Below are positions 31,960-42,513 of a stretch of 64,000 bases of DNA, piece by piece. The stretch is from Enterobacter kobei (GTDB taxonomy: Bacteria; Pseudomonadota; Gammaproteobacteria; Enterobacterales; Enterobacteriaceae). Both the position numbers and the translations under genes were made by a program. Below the pieces are notes generated by a model. It made no database searches, was not told the origin of the DNA, and saw only the letters and a program-made list of their open reading frames with translations. The stretch covers positions 4,526,001 through 4,590,000 of the forward strand of contig NZ_CP017181.1 in the NCBI RefSeq assembly GCF_001729765.1, in the 5' to 3' direction. Numbering within the stretch: the first letter of the stretch is position 1; each line of letters opens with the position of its first letter.

Positions 31960-32985
31960 TCAGGCCTCACGTTTCCCAGGGAACATCACGCTCGTAATAA
32001 TCCCCAGCGCCAGCACGCCTAAGACCACAAACAGGCTCGCCGTCGCGCCAATGCTGTACCCGTGATGCCAGAAGTGATCGGTGGCATTTAACCCCAGCTT
32101 GAACGCCACGAAGAACAGCAGCAACACCACGGCTTTCTCAAGGTGGACCAGATACTGCTTGAGCGCTTCCAGCACAAAGTAGAGGGTACGCAGGCCGAGA
32201 ATGGCGAACATCATGGCGCTATAGATAATCAGCGGCTCGCGGCTCACGGCAATAATGGCCGGTACGGAGTCAAATGCGAACATCACGTCAGAAAGTTCCA
32301 CCACTGCCACGCAAAGCAGCAGCGGCGTCGCGTAGCGTTTCGCCTTCTTCACGCGCCCGACCATGACGTCCTGGTTTTCCGGCTTTTCAAGCTCCGCATC
32401 CACCTCTTTCTGGGTCAGGATAAAGGCATTGCTGCTGATTTTCGGCCAGACCGGATAGAAGCGCTTCACCAGGCGGTACGCGAGATGGCCGGAGTAATCT
32501 TCCACTTCGTCACTCTCTTCATTGCGTTTGAGCATCATCACCGCCGTCCAGCCGACAACCAGCGCAAAAATGACCTCCACGTACGGCCCCAGGCTCAGCA
32601 GGCTGGTTCCGATCGCCACGAAAATACCGCGGAAAACAATCGCCCCCAGCACACCCCAGTAGAGCACGCGGTGACGGTACTTATCCGGCACGCCGAACCA
32701 GGCGAAAATCGCCATCATCACAAACAGGTTATCGACGGAAAGCACCTCTTCCAGCGCATAGCCGGTGAGGAACAGGCTCGCCATCTCTGCACCGTGGTGG
32801 ACATACAGGAACCCGGCGAACGCCATCGCCATCATGACCCAGAAGATGGACCACATCGCCGCGCTTTTCAGCGAGACAGGTTTATCGTGACGGTGCATAA
32901 AGAGGTCGATAAACATCGCCCCAACGGCCATCACCACAAAGACAACAACGGTTTCCGTCGGGAAACCGAGATGAGCAGCTGACAT
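31960..32985 (-). CDS. terC: TerC-family integral membrane protein
   Basis: 341 residues with eight or nine helices, very like the TerC protein of plasmid tellurite-resistance operons: MSAAHLGFPTETVVVFVVMA start, EEVLSVDNLFVMMAIFAWF and VVELSDVMFAFDSVPAIIAV acidic membrane motifs. Relatives (Alx, YkoY, MeeY) export or handle Mn2+, so a metal-ion role is likely. No terZABDE genes lie nearby. The start is set at the conserved MSAAH; 48 upstream in-frame codons run into the yhiN terminator region. Confidence 0.9.
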   Translation of the reverse strand: MSAAHLGFPTETVVVFVVMAVGAMFIDLFMHRHDKPVSLKSAAMWSIFWVMMAMAFAGFLYVHHGAEMASLFLTGYALEEVLSVDNLFVMMAIFAWFGVPDKYRHRVLYWGVLGAIVFRGIFVAIGTSLLSLGPYVEVIFALVVGWTAVMMLKRNEESDEVEDYSGHLAYRLVKRFYPVWPKISSNAFILTQKEVDAELEKPENQDVMVGRVKKAKRYATPLLLCVAVVELSDVMFAFDSVPAIIAVSREPLIIYSAMMFAILGLRTLYFVLEALKQYLVHLEKAVVLLLFFVAFKLGLNATDHFWHHGYSIGATASLFVVLGVLALGIITSVMFPGKREA

Positions 32986-33023
32986 ACACAACCCTTTTTT
33001 GGATACAAAACACCATGCAGACA

Positions 33024-33058
33024 ATAAAAAGCGCGAGCCCGTTAAGGGCACAGCACGC
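33024..33058 (-). terminator. Probable terminator of yhiN
   Basis: On the minus strand GCCC-TTAA(C)-GGGC with flanking GC pairs forms an imperfect hairpin followed by TTTTTATT, about 14 bp after the yhiN stop and before terC. Confidence 0.45.
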
Positions 33059-33071
33059 AAAAAAATAAATA

Positions 33072-34271
33072 TTAACTGTTCTTTTCGGCCAGCGCCTGCG
33101 CACACGCCCAGGCACTTGCCCACGCCCACTGGAAGTTATACCCGCCGAGCCAGCCGGTGACGTCCATCACTTCGCCGATAAAGTAGAGCCCCGGCACGTT
33201 GCGGGCTTCCATGGTGCGCGAGGAGAGTTCATTTGTATCAACGCCGCCCAGCGTCACTTCCGCCGTGCGGTACCCCTCGGTGCCGTTTGGCTGAACGCGC
33301 CAGTTTGTCAGCGTCTCCACCAGCGTCTCTTGCTCGCGGCTGTTCAATTGCTTAAGCGATACGTCCGGGATCTGCCCCAGCACCTGAAGGCACTCCACCA
33401 GACGTTTTGGCAGCTGCATCGCCAGCGTGTTTTTCAGGCTCTGATTCGGGTGCGCCTCGCGCTGCTCGTTGAGGAACGCGTCCAGGTCGCAGTCCGGCAC
33501 CAGATTCACCGTGACAAATTCACCCGGCTGCCAGTAGCTGGAGATTTGCAGTACCGCCGGGCCAGAGAGCCCCCGATGGGTAAAGAGCAGGTTTTCACGG
33601 AATACCGTCCCGTCTTCGGCAGTCATGACGGAAGGAACGGAGACGCCAGAAAGCGTCTGAAGCTGTTCAAGAAGGGGTTTGTGCAGCGTGAACGGCACCA
33701 GACCCGCGCGCGTGGGCAGTACCTTAAGACCAAACTGCTCGGCAATCTTATAGCCGAACGGGGACGCGCCCAGACCCGGCATAGAGAGGCCACCGCTGGC
33801 GACGACCAGATTATCAGCACTGACGGTTTCACCGTTCAGCTGCAGCGTGTACCCCTGTTCGTCGCGGGCGACCTCCAGCACTTCCGTGCGCAGACGCATC
33901 ACCACGCCGCCCTTCTCGCACTCGGCGACCAGCATATCGACAATCTGCTGCGCGGAGTCGTCGCAGAACAGCTGTCCCAGCGTCTTTTCATGCCACGCGA
34001 TGCCGTGCTTGCCCACCAGGTCGATAAAGTCCCACTGGGTGTAACGCGCCAGTGCAGATTTGCAAAAATGACGGTTTTGGCTCAAATACGCCGCGGGTTC
34101 GACATAAAGATTGGTGAAGTTACAACGCCCGCCGCCCGACATCAGGATCTTGCGGCCAGGCTTTTTTCCGTTGTCCAGTAACAGCACACGACGACCCGCC
34201 TGTCCGGCCATCGCCGCACAAAACATACCCGCCGCACCGGCGCCAATTACCACGGCATCAAACCTTTCCAC
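33072..34271 (-). CDS. yhiN: FAD-dependent flavoprotein YhiN (BaiN/RdsA family)
   Basis: 399 residues (E. coli 400). It starts with GTG at 34271 behind an AGAGGA Shine-Dalgarno, giving VERFDAVVIGAGAAGMFCAA as the N-terminal FAD fold; 42 upstream in-frame codons are unconserved. HI0933-type family motifs GRKILMSGGGRCNFTN and GGYNFQWAWASAWACAQ are present. An oxidoreductase with no settled substrate in enterobacteria. Divergent from pitA, as in E. coli. Confidence 0.93.
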   Translation of the reverse strand: MERFDAVVIGAGAAGMFCAAMAGQAGRRVLLLDNGKKPGRKILMSGGGRCNFTNLYVEPAAYLSQNRHFCKSALARYTQWDFIDLVGKHGIAWHEKTLGQLFCDDSAQQIVDMLVAECEKGGVVMRLRTEVLEVARDEQGYTLQLNGETVSADNLVVASGGLSMPGLGASPFGYKIAEQFGLKVLPTRAGLVPFTLHKPLLEQLQTLSGVSVPSVMTAEDGTVFRENLLFTHRGLSGPAVLQISSYWQPGEFVTVNLVPDCDLDAFLNEQREAHPNQSLKNTLAMQLPKRLVECLQVLGQIPDVSLKQLNSREQETLVETLTNWRVQPNGTEGYRTAEVTLGGVDTNELSSRTMEARNVPGLYFIGEVMDVTGWLGGYNFQWAWASAWACAQALAEKNS

Positions 34272-34499
34272 GTCAAAATCCTCTTCGTTAACTGCCGCGG
34301 ATTGTAAAGTTTCCTCTGTGGTCACACCAGCGTAAAAAGTTCTTACAAAGCCATTCCATTGAAATTTAACGATTATCCCTTCAAGCACTTTTCTCAAATC
34401 AGGTGGTATGTCAAAAAAAGTCTATATTTCACTTTGCCCGTTGCGCATTTGTCCTGGATAATGCGCCGCGTTCATGTCCTCAAAATGGCGTAACGTCCT

Positions 34500-35999
34500 A
34501 TGCTACATTTGTTTGCCGGCCTGGATTTACATACCGGGCTTTTATTATTGCTTGCTCTGGTTTTTGTACTGTTTTACGAAGCGATCAACGGCTTCCACGA
34601 CACTGCAAACGCAGTAGCAACGGTTATCTACACTCGCGCAATGCGATCGCAACTTGCGGTTGTTATGGCGGCGGTATTTAACTTTTTTGGTGTCCTTCTG
34701 GGCGGACTGAGCGTGGCGTATGCGATCGTGCATATGTTGCCAACGGATCTGCTGCTTAACGTGAGTTCCGGTCATGGCCTTGCCATGGTGTTCTCAATGC
34801 TGCTTGCTGCCATTATCTGGAACCTCGGTACCTGGTATTTTGGCCTGCCTGCATCCAGCTCTCACACTCTCATCGGCGCGATTATCGGTATCGGGTTAAC
34901 GAACGCCCTGATGACCGGGACATCCGTCGTTGATGCGCTGAACCTGCCTAAAGTACTGGGCATTTTCGGTTCTCTGATCATCTCTCCAATTGTGGGTCTG
35001 GTGGTTGCGGGTGGATTGATTTTCATCCTGCGTCGCTACTGGAGCAACACCAAGAAACGTGCGCGCATCCACCTGACGCCAGCAGAGCGTGAGAAGAAAG
35101 ACGGTAAGAAAAAACCGCCATTCTGGACGCGTATCGCGCTGATCATTTCCGCTATCGGCGTGGCCTTCTCTCATGGCGCGAACGATGGGCAGAAAGGCAT
35201 TGGTCTGGTGATGCTGGTACTGATCGGTGTCGCACCGGCAGGTTTCGTGGTTAACATGAACGCCTCTGGTTACGAAATCACCCGTACCCGTGATGCCGTT
35301 AACAACGTTGAGACCTATTTCCAGCAGCATCCCGATCTGCTGAAAAAAGCGACCGGCGTTGATCAGCTGATCCCATCTCCGGAAGCCGGTGCAACCACCG
35401 CGCCGGGCGAATTCCACTGCCATCCGGCAAACGCGATTAATGCGCTGGAACGCGCCAAAGGCATGCTGGGCGATATCGAAAGCTACGACAAACTGGCCGT
35501 TGAACAGCGTGGTCAGCTGCGTCGTATCATGCTCTGCATCTCTGACGTGACCGATAAAGTCGCGAAACTGCCAGAGGTGAATGCCGACGACAAACGTCTT
35601 CTGAAGAAACTGAAAAGCGATATGCTCAACACCATTGAGTACGCGCCAATCTGGATCATCATGGCCGTCGCGCTGGCACTGGGTATCGGTACAATGATTG
35701 GCTGGCGTCGCGTAGCGACCACCATCGGCGAGAAGATCGGTAAGAAAGGCATGACCTATGCGCAGGGGATGTCCGCGCAGATGACGGCGGCGGTTTCTAT
35801 CGGCCTGGCGAGCTACACCGGAATGCCGGTATCCACCACCCACGTACTCTCCTCGTCCGTGGCAGGTACCATGATTGTTGACGGTGGCGGTCTGCAGCGC
35901 AAAACCGTGACCAACATCCTGATGGCCTGGGTGTTCACCCTTCCGGCGTCCATCCTGCTGTCTGGTGGTCTGTACTGGATTTCGCTGAAGCTGATCTAA
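34500..35999 (+). CDS. pitA: Low-affinity metal-phosphate/H+ symporter PitA
   Basis: 499 residues as in E. coli. Imports phosphate as a neutral metal-phosphate complex (Mg, Zn and others) driven by protons. PHO4-family signatures [19 protein letters not shown] and [18 protein letters not shown] mark the two inverted halves, separated by a cytoplasmic loop at about 190-370. Strong terminator 20 bp after the stop, shared with convergent uspB. Confidence 0.96.
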   Translation: MLHLFAGLDLHTGLLLLLALVFVLFYEAINGFHDTANAVATVIYTRAMRSQLAVVMAAVFNFFGVLLGGLSVAYAIVHMLPTDLLLNVSSGHGLAMVFSMLLAAIIWNLGTWYFGLPASSSHTLIGAIIGIGLTNALMTGTSVVDALNLPKVLGIFGSLIISPIVGLVVAGGLIFILRRYWSNTKKRARIHLTPAEREKKDGKKKPPFWTRIALIISAIGVAFSHGANDGQKGIGLVMLVLIGVAPAGFVVNMNASGYEITRTRDAVNNVETYFQQHPDLLKKATGVDQLIPSPEAGATTAPGEFHCHPANAINALERAKGMLGDIESYDKLAVEQRGQLRRIMLCISDVTDKVAKLPEVNADDKRLLKKLKSDMLNTIEYAPIWIIMAVALALGIGTMIGWRRVATTIGEKIGKKGMTYAQGMSAQMTAAVSIGLASYTGMPVSTTHVLSSSVAGTMIVDGGGLQRKTVTNILMAWVFTLPASILLSGGLYWISLKLI

Positions 36000-36018
36000 T
36001 CAGCTGAAGGCGACAAAA

Positions 36019-36048
36019 AGCGGGTCAGGAAACTGACCCGCTTTTTTT
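36019..36048. terminator. Bidirectional terminator between pitA and uspB
   Basis: AGCGGGTCAG and CTGACCCGCT form a perfect 10-bp stem around GAAA, with T-tract after and A-tract before it, so it can serve both convergent genes. Confidence 0.88.
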
Positions 36049-36052
36049 ATGC

Positions 36053-36388
36053 TCAGTGCCAAATCATCAATGCAATCATACTGACCACAACCAGCCCGCA
36101 CAGAGCGCTGGTCAGAATGAACTGCCGACGCAGACGCTCGCAGCGACGGATAAACTCTTCATCGTGATGATCGCGGTAACGCTGGTAGTAGATGTATCCC
36201 ACCAGTCGCATCTGTTTGCTGGGCTGTCCATGCGAGGTGAAGAACCCCCCACCGTCCACATACTGATAAAGCAACGGATCGCAACCACGAAGTACCACTA
36301 ACAGCGCACGTAACGATGAGAAGTAGCGCGCCATATTCACTATGCAAACTACGCATAACGCCCAAAACAATGCGACGGTGCTAATCAT
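36053..36388 (-). CDS. uspB: Universal stress protein B
   Basis: 111 residues from [20 protein letters not shown], as in E. coli. One hydrophobic helix at each end (about 1-20 and 90-110) with a charged middle, so a small inner-membrane protein. In E. coli it is RpoS-dependent and needed for ethanol resistance in stationary phase. Divergent from uspA across 283 bp. Upstream in-frame codons are rejected on conservation. Confidence 0.94.
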   Translation of the reverse strand: MISTVALFWALCVVCIVNMARYFSSLRALLVVLRGCDPLLYQYVDGGGFFTSHGQPSKQMRLVGYIYYQRYRDHHDEEFIRRCERLRRQFILTSALCGLVVVSMIALMIWH

Positions 36389-36581
36389 ACATCCTCCCCG
36401 GCGTCCGCCCACGGAGCAAAGCTCCTGAGCTCCCGCACCCCAATGCCCTGACAGACAGTTCAGTGAAAGAATGACCAAAAGTCGATCCGGTTCGCGTTTT
36501 AATATCCGAACGGCTCATTAAATAGTGTAGGAGATCCGTTAATTTTTTTGCCACAAGGTTAATCGTTATCAACACCAAAGC

Positions 36582-36610
36582 TTGAAAAATATGTTTAACT
36601 GGGCCGTAAT
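36582..36610 (+). promoter_or_regulatory. Candidate sigma-70 promoter of uspA
   Basis: TTGAAA (5 of 6) and CGTAAT (4 of 6) are 17 bp apart, about 62 bp before the uspA ATG. This is the best-spaced pair in the uspB-uspA gap. Confidence 0.4.
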
Positions 36611-36671
36611 GAAAGTATCAGACGACGGCATTCTCATTTAGTCATCGATAACTTAAGGAAGGAGTAACACT

Positions 36672-37109
36672 ATGGCTTACAAACACATTCTCATCGCGGT
36701 AGACCTCTCTCCGGAGAGCAAAGTGCTGGTTGATAAAGCGGTATCCATGGCACGCCCCTACAACGCGAAAGTTTCCCTGATTCACGTTGATGTGAATTAC
36801 TCCGACCTCTATACCGGTCTGATCGACGTGAATCTCGGCGATATGCAGAAGCGCATCTCCGAAGAGACGCATCACGCCCTGAGCGAACTGTCCACCAACG
36901 CGGGCTACCCGATTACCGAGACCCTGAGCGGCAGCGGCGACCTGGGTCAGGTATTGGTTGATGCGATTAAGAAATATGACATGGACCTGGTCGTATGCGG
37001 TCACCACCAGGACTTCTGGAGCAAGCTGATGTCGTCCGCGCGCCAGCTGATCAACACCGTTCACGTGGATATGCTGATTGTTCCACTGCGTGACGAAGAA
37101 GACGAGTAA
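36672..37109 (+). CDS. uspA: Universal stress protein A
   Basis: 145 residues (E. coli 144), single Usp domain, cytoplasmic dimer induced by growth arrest and many stresses. It starts [20 protein letters not shown] behind AAGGAGG-like GGAAGGAG. The UspA class lacks the full G-2X-G-9X-G ATP-binding motif, consistent with the C-terminal [20 protein letters not shown] here. In E. coli dtpB lies between uspA and rsmJ; here it is absent. Confidence 0.96.
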   Translation: MAYKHILIAVDLSPESKVLVDKAVSMARPYNAKVSLIHVDVNYSDLYTGLIDVNLGDMQKRISEETHHALSELSTNAGYPITETLSGSGDLGQVLVDAIKKYDMDLVVCGHHQDFWSKLMSSARQLINTVHVDMLIVPLRDEEDE

Positions 37110-37120
37110 GTGCGTTAAAT

Positions 37121-37156
37121 TCCCCTCACCCTAACCCTCTCCCAGAGGGAGAAGGA
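37121..37156. repeat. Dispersed palindromic repeat, CCCTCACCC family (short copy)
   Basis: CCCCTCACCCTAACCCTCTC then CCCAGAGGGAGAAGG, without the TGCGGTCTGG lead seen in other copies. It lies between convergent uspA and rsmJ, just before a REP. Confidence 0.7.
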
Positions 37157-37168
37157 ATAGATCGAGGA

Positions 37169-37208
37169 TGTAGGCCGGGTAAGGCGAAGCCGCCACCCGG
37201 CTTTTTTA
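37169..37208 (+). repeat. REP element that also forms the uspA terminator
   Basis: TAGGCCGGGTAAGGCGAAGC plus CGCCACCCGGCTTTTTTATT. The GCCGGGT and ACCCGGC arms pair and are directly followed by six T, so this REP can act as a rho-independent terminator. It abuts the rsmJ stop codon. Confidence 0.75.
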
Positions 37209-37958
37209 TTCCGGTGTACCTGAATAGATATCAAACCGGTGCCCTTTCGTGGTCACCGCGTTAGTCGTGGCCACGTCCGCCAGCGGCGGCGCGTAGTCAG
37301 GGCGCTTCACCACCACCCGCTTCGTCGCGAGCTGTCTGGCAGGCTCCAGCAGACCATCTGCATCTAAATCCGGCCCCACCAGCGACTGAAACACCCGCAT
37401 CTCTTTCTTCACCAGCGCACTTTTCTGCTTATGCGGGAACATCGGGTCGAGATAGACCACCTGCGGGCGCGGGGTGATATCAGTGAGCGCCGTCAGACTG
37501 GAGGCGTGGATCAACTGCAACCGCTCCTGCAGCCACGGGCCGATTTCCGGGTCCGCGTAGCCACGCGTCAGCCCGTCGTCGAGCAATGCGGCGACCACCG
37601 GGTTACGCTCCAGCATTCGCACACGACAGCCAACAGACGCCAGCACAAACGCATCGCGACCCAGCCCCGCCGTGGCATCGACCACGTCCGGGAGATAGTT
37701 CCCTTTAATGCCCACCGCTTTGGCCACCGCCTCGCCGCGACCGCCGCCGAACTTGCGCCGGTGCGCCATCGCACCGCCGACAAAATCGACAAAAATCCCG
37801 CCGAGTTTCGCTTCGTCGCGCTTACGTAATTCAAGATGCTTCGGTGTCATCACCAGCGCCATCAGGTTATCTTCATCGTGCTCCAGCCCCCAGCGGGTCG
37901 CCAGAACAGATAAGGCGCCGTCTCCGGCGCCTGTTTCATCCACTAAGCAGATTTTCAC
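37206..37958 (-). CDS. rsmJ: 16S rRNA m2G1516 methyltransferase RsmJ
   Basis: 250 residues as in E. coli. The SAM-binding motif [19 protein letters not shown] and catalytic-type [19 protein letters not shown] are conserved. Lies 6 bp after prlC on the same strand, the usual prlC-rsmJ operon. Confidence 0.95.
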   Translation of the reverse strand: MKICLVDETGAGDGALSVLATRWGLEHDEDNLMALVMTPKHLELRKRDEAKLGGIFVDFVGGAMAHRRKFGGGRGEAVAKAVGIKGNYLPDVVDATAGLGRDAFVLASVGCRVRMLERNPVVAALLDDGLTRGYADPEIGPWLQERLQLIHASSLTALTDITPRPQVVYLDPMFPHKQKSALVKKEMRVFQSLVGPDLDADGLLEPARQLATKRVVVKRPDYAPPLADVATTNAVTTKGHRFDIYSGTPE

Positions 37959-37964
37959 GAACTA

Positions 37965-40007
37965 TCAGCCTTTGATCCCGTAATGCTCAAGCATCGCATC
38001 CAGCTGCGGTTCGCGGCCACGGAAGCGTTTGAACAGTACCATTGGCTCCTCAGAACCGCCGCGGGTCAGGATGTTATCGAGGAACGACTGGCCGGTTTCA
38101 CGGTTGAAGATCCCCTCTTCTTCGAAGCGGGAGAAAGCATCCGCTGCCAGCACGTCGGCCCACAGGTAGCTGTAGTAACCTGCCGCATAGCCGCCTGCGA
38201 AGATGTGACTGAACGCATGCGGGAAGCGGCCCCAGGTTGGCCCAGGGATCACAGCAACCTGCTTTTTAATCTCGGCCAGCGTTTCGAGGATTTTCGCCCC
38301 TTGTTCCGGGCTAAACTCGGCGTGCAGACGGAAATCAAACAGGCCGAACTCCAGTTGACGCAGGATGAACATCGCTGCCTGATAGTTTTTGGCCGCCAGC
38401 ATTTTATCCAGCAGCTCTTTCGGCAGCGGTTCGCCGGTCTCATAGTGACCAGAGATAAACGCCAGCGCGTCCGGCTCCCAGCACCAGTTTTCCATAAACT
38501 GGCTTGGCAGCTCGACCGCATCCCACGGTACCCCGCTGATGCCAGCCACGCCTGCGGTTTCGATGCGGGTCAGCATGTGATGCAGACCGTGACCGAACTC
38601 GTGGAACAGGGTGATCACTTCGTCGTGAGTGAACAGCGCAGGTTTGCCATTCACCGGACGGTTAAAGTTACAGGTCAGGTAAGCGACCGGCTTTTGCAGA
38701 GAACCGTCGGCTTTACGCATCTGGCCGACGCAGTCATCCATCCACGCTCCGCCGCGCTTATTCTCACGCGCGTAGAGATCAAGGTAGAAGCTACCGCGCA
38801 GCTCATTCTTGTCGTCATACAATTCGAAGAAGCGCACGTCCGGATGCCAGACGTCGATATCGGTTCGCTCTTTTGCAGTGATGCCGTAGATGCGCTTCAC
38901 CACTTCGAACAGGCCGTTAACGGCTTTGTTTTCCGGGAAGTACGGGCGCAGCTGCTCGTCGCTGATGCTGTAAAGATGCTGCTTCTGTTTTTCGCTGTAG
39001 TACGCAATATCCCACGGCTGCAGTTCGTCCACGCCGAACTCCGCTTTCGCAAAAGCACGCAGCTGAGCCAGCTCTTTCTCACCCTGAGGACGGGCGCGTT
39101 TTGCCAGATCGGTCAGGAAGTCGAGCACCTGCTGTGGGTTCTCCGCCATTTTGGTGGCGAGGGATTTGTCGGCGTAGTTTTCGAAGCCCAGCAGCTGTGC
39201 CAGCTCGTGACGCAGGGCGAGGATTTCCGCCATCACCGGGCTGTTGTCCCACTTACCGGCATTCGGCCCCTGATCGGAGGCGCGCGTGCTGTAGGCGCGG
39301 TACATCTCTTCACGCAGGGCCTGGTTGTCGCAGTAGGTCATTACCGGCAGGTAGCTTGGGATATCCAGCGTTAACAGATAGCCTTCCTGCTCTTTCGCTT
39401 CGGCCTGCGCTTTTGCTGCTGCCAGCGCGCTTTCCGGCATCCCGGCCAGCTCGGATTCATCGGTAATCAGCTTCGTCCAGTCCATGGTGGCGTCGAGGAC
39501 GTTGTTGCTGTACTGGTTGCCCAGCTCGGACAGGCGCGCGGCAATTTCACCGTAGCGAACCTGCTTCTCTTTTGGCAGACCAATCCCGGACAGCTCGAAA
39601 TCACGCAGGGCGTTATCGACCGATTTTTTCTGCGCCGTGTTCAGCTCGGCGTAATGGTCGCCGTCACGCAGATCGCGATACGCTTTGTACAGCCCTTCGT
39701 GTTGGCCGACCCAGGTGCTGTACTCCGAGAGCAGCGGCAGGGTCTGTTCATAGGTCTCGCGCAGTTCCGGGCTGTTTTTCACCGAGTTCAGGTGGCTTAC
39801 CGGGGAGAAGATACGCCCCAGCACGTCGTCCACTTCGGCCAGCGGCTGACACAGATTTTCCCAGGTGTACGGTGCGCCCTGCGCCACCACGCTTTCTACC
39901 GCCGCGCGGCAGTTGTCCAGCGATTGCGTAACGGCTGGAACCACATGCTCAGGGAGGATTTTAGAAAACGGCGGCAACGAAAAAGGCGTCAGTAATGGAT
40001 TGGTCAT
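37965..40007 (-). CDS. prlC: Oligopeptidase A
   Basis: M3-family zinc metallopeptidase of the cytoplasm, degrading signal-peptide fragments and oligopeptides. 680 residues from MTNPLLTPFSLPPF, as in E. coli. The zinc site HEFGHGLHHMLTR is near residue 470. An ATG 39 bp upstream is rejected as outside the conserved start. First gene of prlC-rsmJ, divergent from rlmJ. Confidence 0.96.
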   Translation of the reverse strand: MTNPLLTPFSLPPFSKILPEHVVPAVTQSLDNCRAAVESVVAQGAPYTWENLCQPLAEVDDVLGRIFSPVSHLNSVKNSPELRETYEQTLPLLSEYSTWVGQHEGLYKAYRDLRDGDHYAELNTAQKKSVDNALRDFELSGIGLPKEKQVRYGEIAARLSELGNQYSNNVLDATMDWTKLITDESELAGMPESALAAAKAQAEAKEQEGYLLTLDIPSYLPVMTYCDNQALREEMYRAYSTRASDQGPNAGKWDNSPVMAEILALRHELAQLLGFENYADKSLATKMAENPQQVLDFLTDLAKRARPQGEKELAQLRAFAKAEFGVDELQPWDIAYYSEKQKQHLYSISDEQLRPYFPENKAVNGLFEVVKRIYGITAKERTDIDVWHPDVRFFELYDDKNELRGSFYLDLYARENKRGGAWMDDCVGQMRKADGSLQKPVAYLTCNFNRPVNGKPALFTHDEVITLFHEFGHGLHHMLTRIETAGVAGISGVPWDAVELPSQFMENWCWEPDALAFISGHYETGEPLPKELLDKMLAAKNYQAAMFILRQLEFGLFDFRLHAEFSPEQGAKILETLAEIKKQVAVIPGPTWGRFPHAFSHIFAGGYAAGYYSYLWADVLAADAFSRFEEEGIFNRETGQSFLDNILTRGGSEEPMVLFKRFRGREPQLDAMLEHYGIKG

Positions 40008-40119
40008 AAACGCTGTCCTGTTGAAATAGGTGAATGAAGCGCGCATCCGGCGCTGTGCATATCATTAATTAATGGGGTTAAGTGTAGAGGATTTCAATGC
40101 CGGACGTCGTGGAAAAGCG

Positions 40120-40152
40120 CCCGGTGGCGCTGCGCTTACCGGGCCTGCGGGT
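40120..40152. repeat. REP element upstream of rlmJ
   Basis: CCCGGTGGCGCTGCGCTTAC followed by CGGGCCTGCGGG. Intact single REP in the 206-bp divergent gap between prlC and rlmJ, the only one of this window in a divergent gap. It shows what the IS-split copy at 2711/4020 looked like. Confidence 0.75.
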
Positions 40153-40213
40153 AATCTGTGCCGTTCTGCTGTAAACTGTGGCAAATCGTCAATTCAGCGG
40201 AAAATCATTACCC

Positions 40214-41056
40214 ATGCTCAGTTATCGCCACAGCTTCCACGCTGGCAACCATGCCGACGTCCTCAAACACACCGTTCAGAGCCTGATCATTGAATCGCTC
40301 AAAGAGAAAGAGAAGCCGTTTCTCTATCTGGACACCCACGCGGGCGCGGGCCGTTATCAGCTGAGCGGCGAGCATGCCGAGCGTACCGGTGAATATCTGG
40401 AAGGGATCGCCCGCATCTGGCAGCAGGACGACCTGCCAGCCGAACTGGAACCGTACATCGGCGTGGTGAACCACTTCAACCGCAACGGCCAGCTGCGCTA
40501 CTACCCAGGCTCACCGCTGATTGCCCGCCAGTTGCTGCGCGAGCAGGACAGCATTCAGCTGACCGAACTGCATCCGAGCGATTTCCCGCTGTTGCGCTCT
40601 GAGTTTCAGAAAGATAACCGCGCCCGCGTGGAGAAAGCCGACGGCTACCAGCAGCTGAAAGCCAAACTGCCGCCCGTTTCCCGCCGCGGCCTGGTGCTGA
40701 TCGATCCGCCGTACGAAATCAAAACCGACTATCAGGCGGTGGTGACCGGCATCCACGAAGGCTACAAACGTTTTGCCACCGGCACTTACGCCCTGTGGTA
40801 CCCGGTGGTGCTGCGCGCGCAAATCAAACGCATGATCAAAGATCTGGAAGCGACCGGGATCCGGAAAATCCTCCAGATTGAGCTGGCCGTGCGCCCGGAC
40901 AGCGACCAGCGCGGCATGACCGCCTCCGGCATGATTGTGATTAACCCGCCGTGGAAGCTCGAAGCGCAGATGAACAACGTACTGCCGTGGCTGCACAAAA
41001 CGCTGGTGCCTGCGGGTACAGGCCACGCCACCGTCAGTTGGATCGTGCCGGAGTAA
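40214..41056 (+). CDS. rlmJ: 23S rRNA m6A2030 methyltransferase RlmJ
   Basis: 280 residues from MLSYRHSFHAGNHADVLKHT, the E. coli start; a 12-codon upstream extension is unconserved. SAM/catalytic motif LVLIDPPYEIKTDY and the TLDTHAGAGRY-like LDTHAGAGRYQL are present. Followed 71 bp later by gor. Confidence 0.95.
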   Translation: MLSYRHSFHAGNHADVLKHTVQSLIIESLKEKEKPFLYLDTHAGAGRYQLSGEHAERTGEYLEGIARIWQQDDLPAELEPYIGVVNHFNRNGQLRYYPGSPLIARQLLREQDSIQLTELHPSDFPLLRSEFQKDNRARVEKADGYQQLKAKLPPVSRRGLVLIDPPYEIKTDYQAVVTGIHEGYKRFATGTYALWYPVVLRAQIKRMIKDLEATGIRKILQIELAVRPDSDQRGMTASGMIVINPPWKLEAQMNNVLPWLHKTLVPAGTGHATVSWIVPE

Positions 41057-41127
41057 TCGCAGCCATCGGTGGAAACTATTGATTTCAGGTATACAATCGC
41101 GGCAATTCACGATTAAGGATAAAAGCT

Positions 41128-42480
41128 ATGACTAAGCATTATGACTACATCGCAATCGGCGGCGGCAGCGGCGGCATCGCCTCCATCAACCGCGCGGCCA
41201 TGTATGGCCAGAAATGTGCGCTGATCGAAGCTAAAGCGCTGGGCGGCACCTGCGTGAACGTGGGTTGTGTACCGAAGAAGGTGATGTGGCACGCGGCGCA
41301 AATCCGCGAAGCGATCCATATGTACGGCCCGGATTACGGCTTTGATACCACCCTCAATCACTTTGACTGGGACAAGCTGATCGCCAGCCGTACCGCCTAC
41401 ATCGACCGTATTCACACCTCCTACGACAACGTGCTGGGTAAGAACAACGTCGATGTGATCCACGGCTTTGCCCGCTTTGTGGATGCGAAAACGATCGAAG
41501 TGAACGGTGAGACGATCACCGCCGATCATATCCTGATCGCCACCGGCGGTCGTCCGAGCCACCCGGACATTCCGGGCGTGGAATACGGCATCGACTCAGA
41601 CGGTTTCTTTGAACTGCCTGCGCTGCCTAAGCGCGTTGCCGTGGTTGGCGCGGGTTACATTGCGGTAGAGCTGGCGGGCGTGATCAACGGCCTGGGCGCG
41701 GAAGCGCACCTGTTTGTGCGTAAACACGCGCCGCTGCGCAGCTTTGACCCGCTGATTGTCGAGACGCTGGTTGAAGTCATGAACGCTGAAGGCCCAACAC
41801 TCCACACCCACGCGGTGCCGAAAGCGGTAGTGAAAAATGCGGACGGCAGCCTGACGCTGGAGCTGGAAGATGGCCGCAGCCAGACCGTCGACTGCCTGAT
41901 CTGGGCGATTGGTCGTGAACCAGCGAATGATAACTTTAACCTGGCCGTGACCGGCGTGAAAACCGACGAAAAAGGTTATATCGTCGTCGATAAGTTCCAG
42001 AACACCAGCGTATCGGGCATTTACGCAGTCGGCGATAACACCGGTGCCGTAGAGCTGACCCCGGTGGCCGTTGCAGCGGGACGTCGTCTCTCCGAACGTC
42101 TGTTTAACAACAAGCCTGACGAGCATCTCGATTACACCAACATCCCGACCGTGGTCTTCAGCCATCCGCCCATCGGCACCGTTGGCTTAACCGAGCCGCA
42201 GGCGCGCGAGCAGTATGGCGACGACCAGGTGAAAGTGTATAAATCCGCGTTCACCGCGATGTATACCGCCGTCACCTCTCACCGTCAGCCATGCCGCATG
42301 AAGCTGGTCTGCGTGGGCCCGGACGAGAAGATTGTGGGTATCCACGGCATTGGCTTCGGCATGGATGAGATCCTGCAGGGCTTCGCCGTGGCGCTGAAAA
42401 TGGGCGCGACCAAGAAAGACTTCGACAACACCGTGGCAATCCATCCGACCGCCGCGGAAGAATTTGTTACCATGCGTTAA
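41128..42480 (+). CDS. gor: Glutathione reductase
   Basis: NADPH-dependent flavoenzyme keeping glutathione reduced. 450 residues as in E. coli. Redox-active disulfide Cys42-Cys47 in [14 protein letters not shown]-terminal FAD motif [17 protein letters not shown] motif [13 protein letters not shown] and C-terminal catalytic [12 protein letters not shown]. Strong terminator directly after. E. coli arsRBC and other genes that lie between gor and treF are missing here. Confidence 0.97.
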   Translation: MTKHYDYIAIGGGSGGIASINRAAMYGQKCALIEAKALGGTCVNVGCVPKKVMWHAAQIREAIHMYGPDYGFDTTLNHFDWDKLIASRTAYIDRIHTSYDNVLGKNNVDVIHGFARFVDAKTIEVNGETITADHILIATGGRPSHPDIPGVEYGIDSDGFFELPALPKRVAVVGAGYIAVELAGVINGLGAEAHLFVRKHAPLRSFDPLIVETLVEVMNAEGPTLHTHAVPKAVVKNADGSLTLELEDGRSQTVDCLIWAIGREPANDNFNLAVTGVKTDEKGYIVVDKFQNTSVSGIYAVGDNTGAVELTPVAVAAGRRLSERLFNNKPDEHLDYTNIPTVVFSHPPIGTVGLTEPQAREQYGDDQVKVYKSAFTAMYTAVTSHRQPCRMKLVCVGPDEKIVGIHGIGFGMDEILQGFAVALKMGATKKDFDNTVAIHPTAAEEFVTMR

Positions 42481-42485
42481 GGCAG

Positions 42486-42513
42486 AAGCCCCTCCCCGGA
42501 GGGGCTTTTTTTA
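42486..42513 (+). terminator. Terminator of gor
   Basis: AAGCCCCTCC pairs with GGAGGGGCTT around CCC/CGG, followed by seven T, 6 bp after the gor stop. Confidence 0.88.

Noticed and set aside
32986..33071. Possible yybP-ykoY (Mn2+) riboswitch upstream of terC
   Set aside because: The 86 bp gap fits only the imperfect yhiN terminator hairpin and a short leader; none of the conserved riboswitch core could be recognised.
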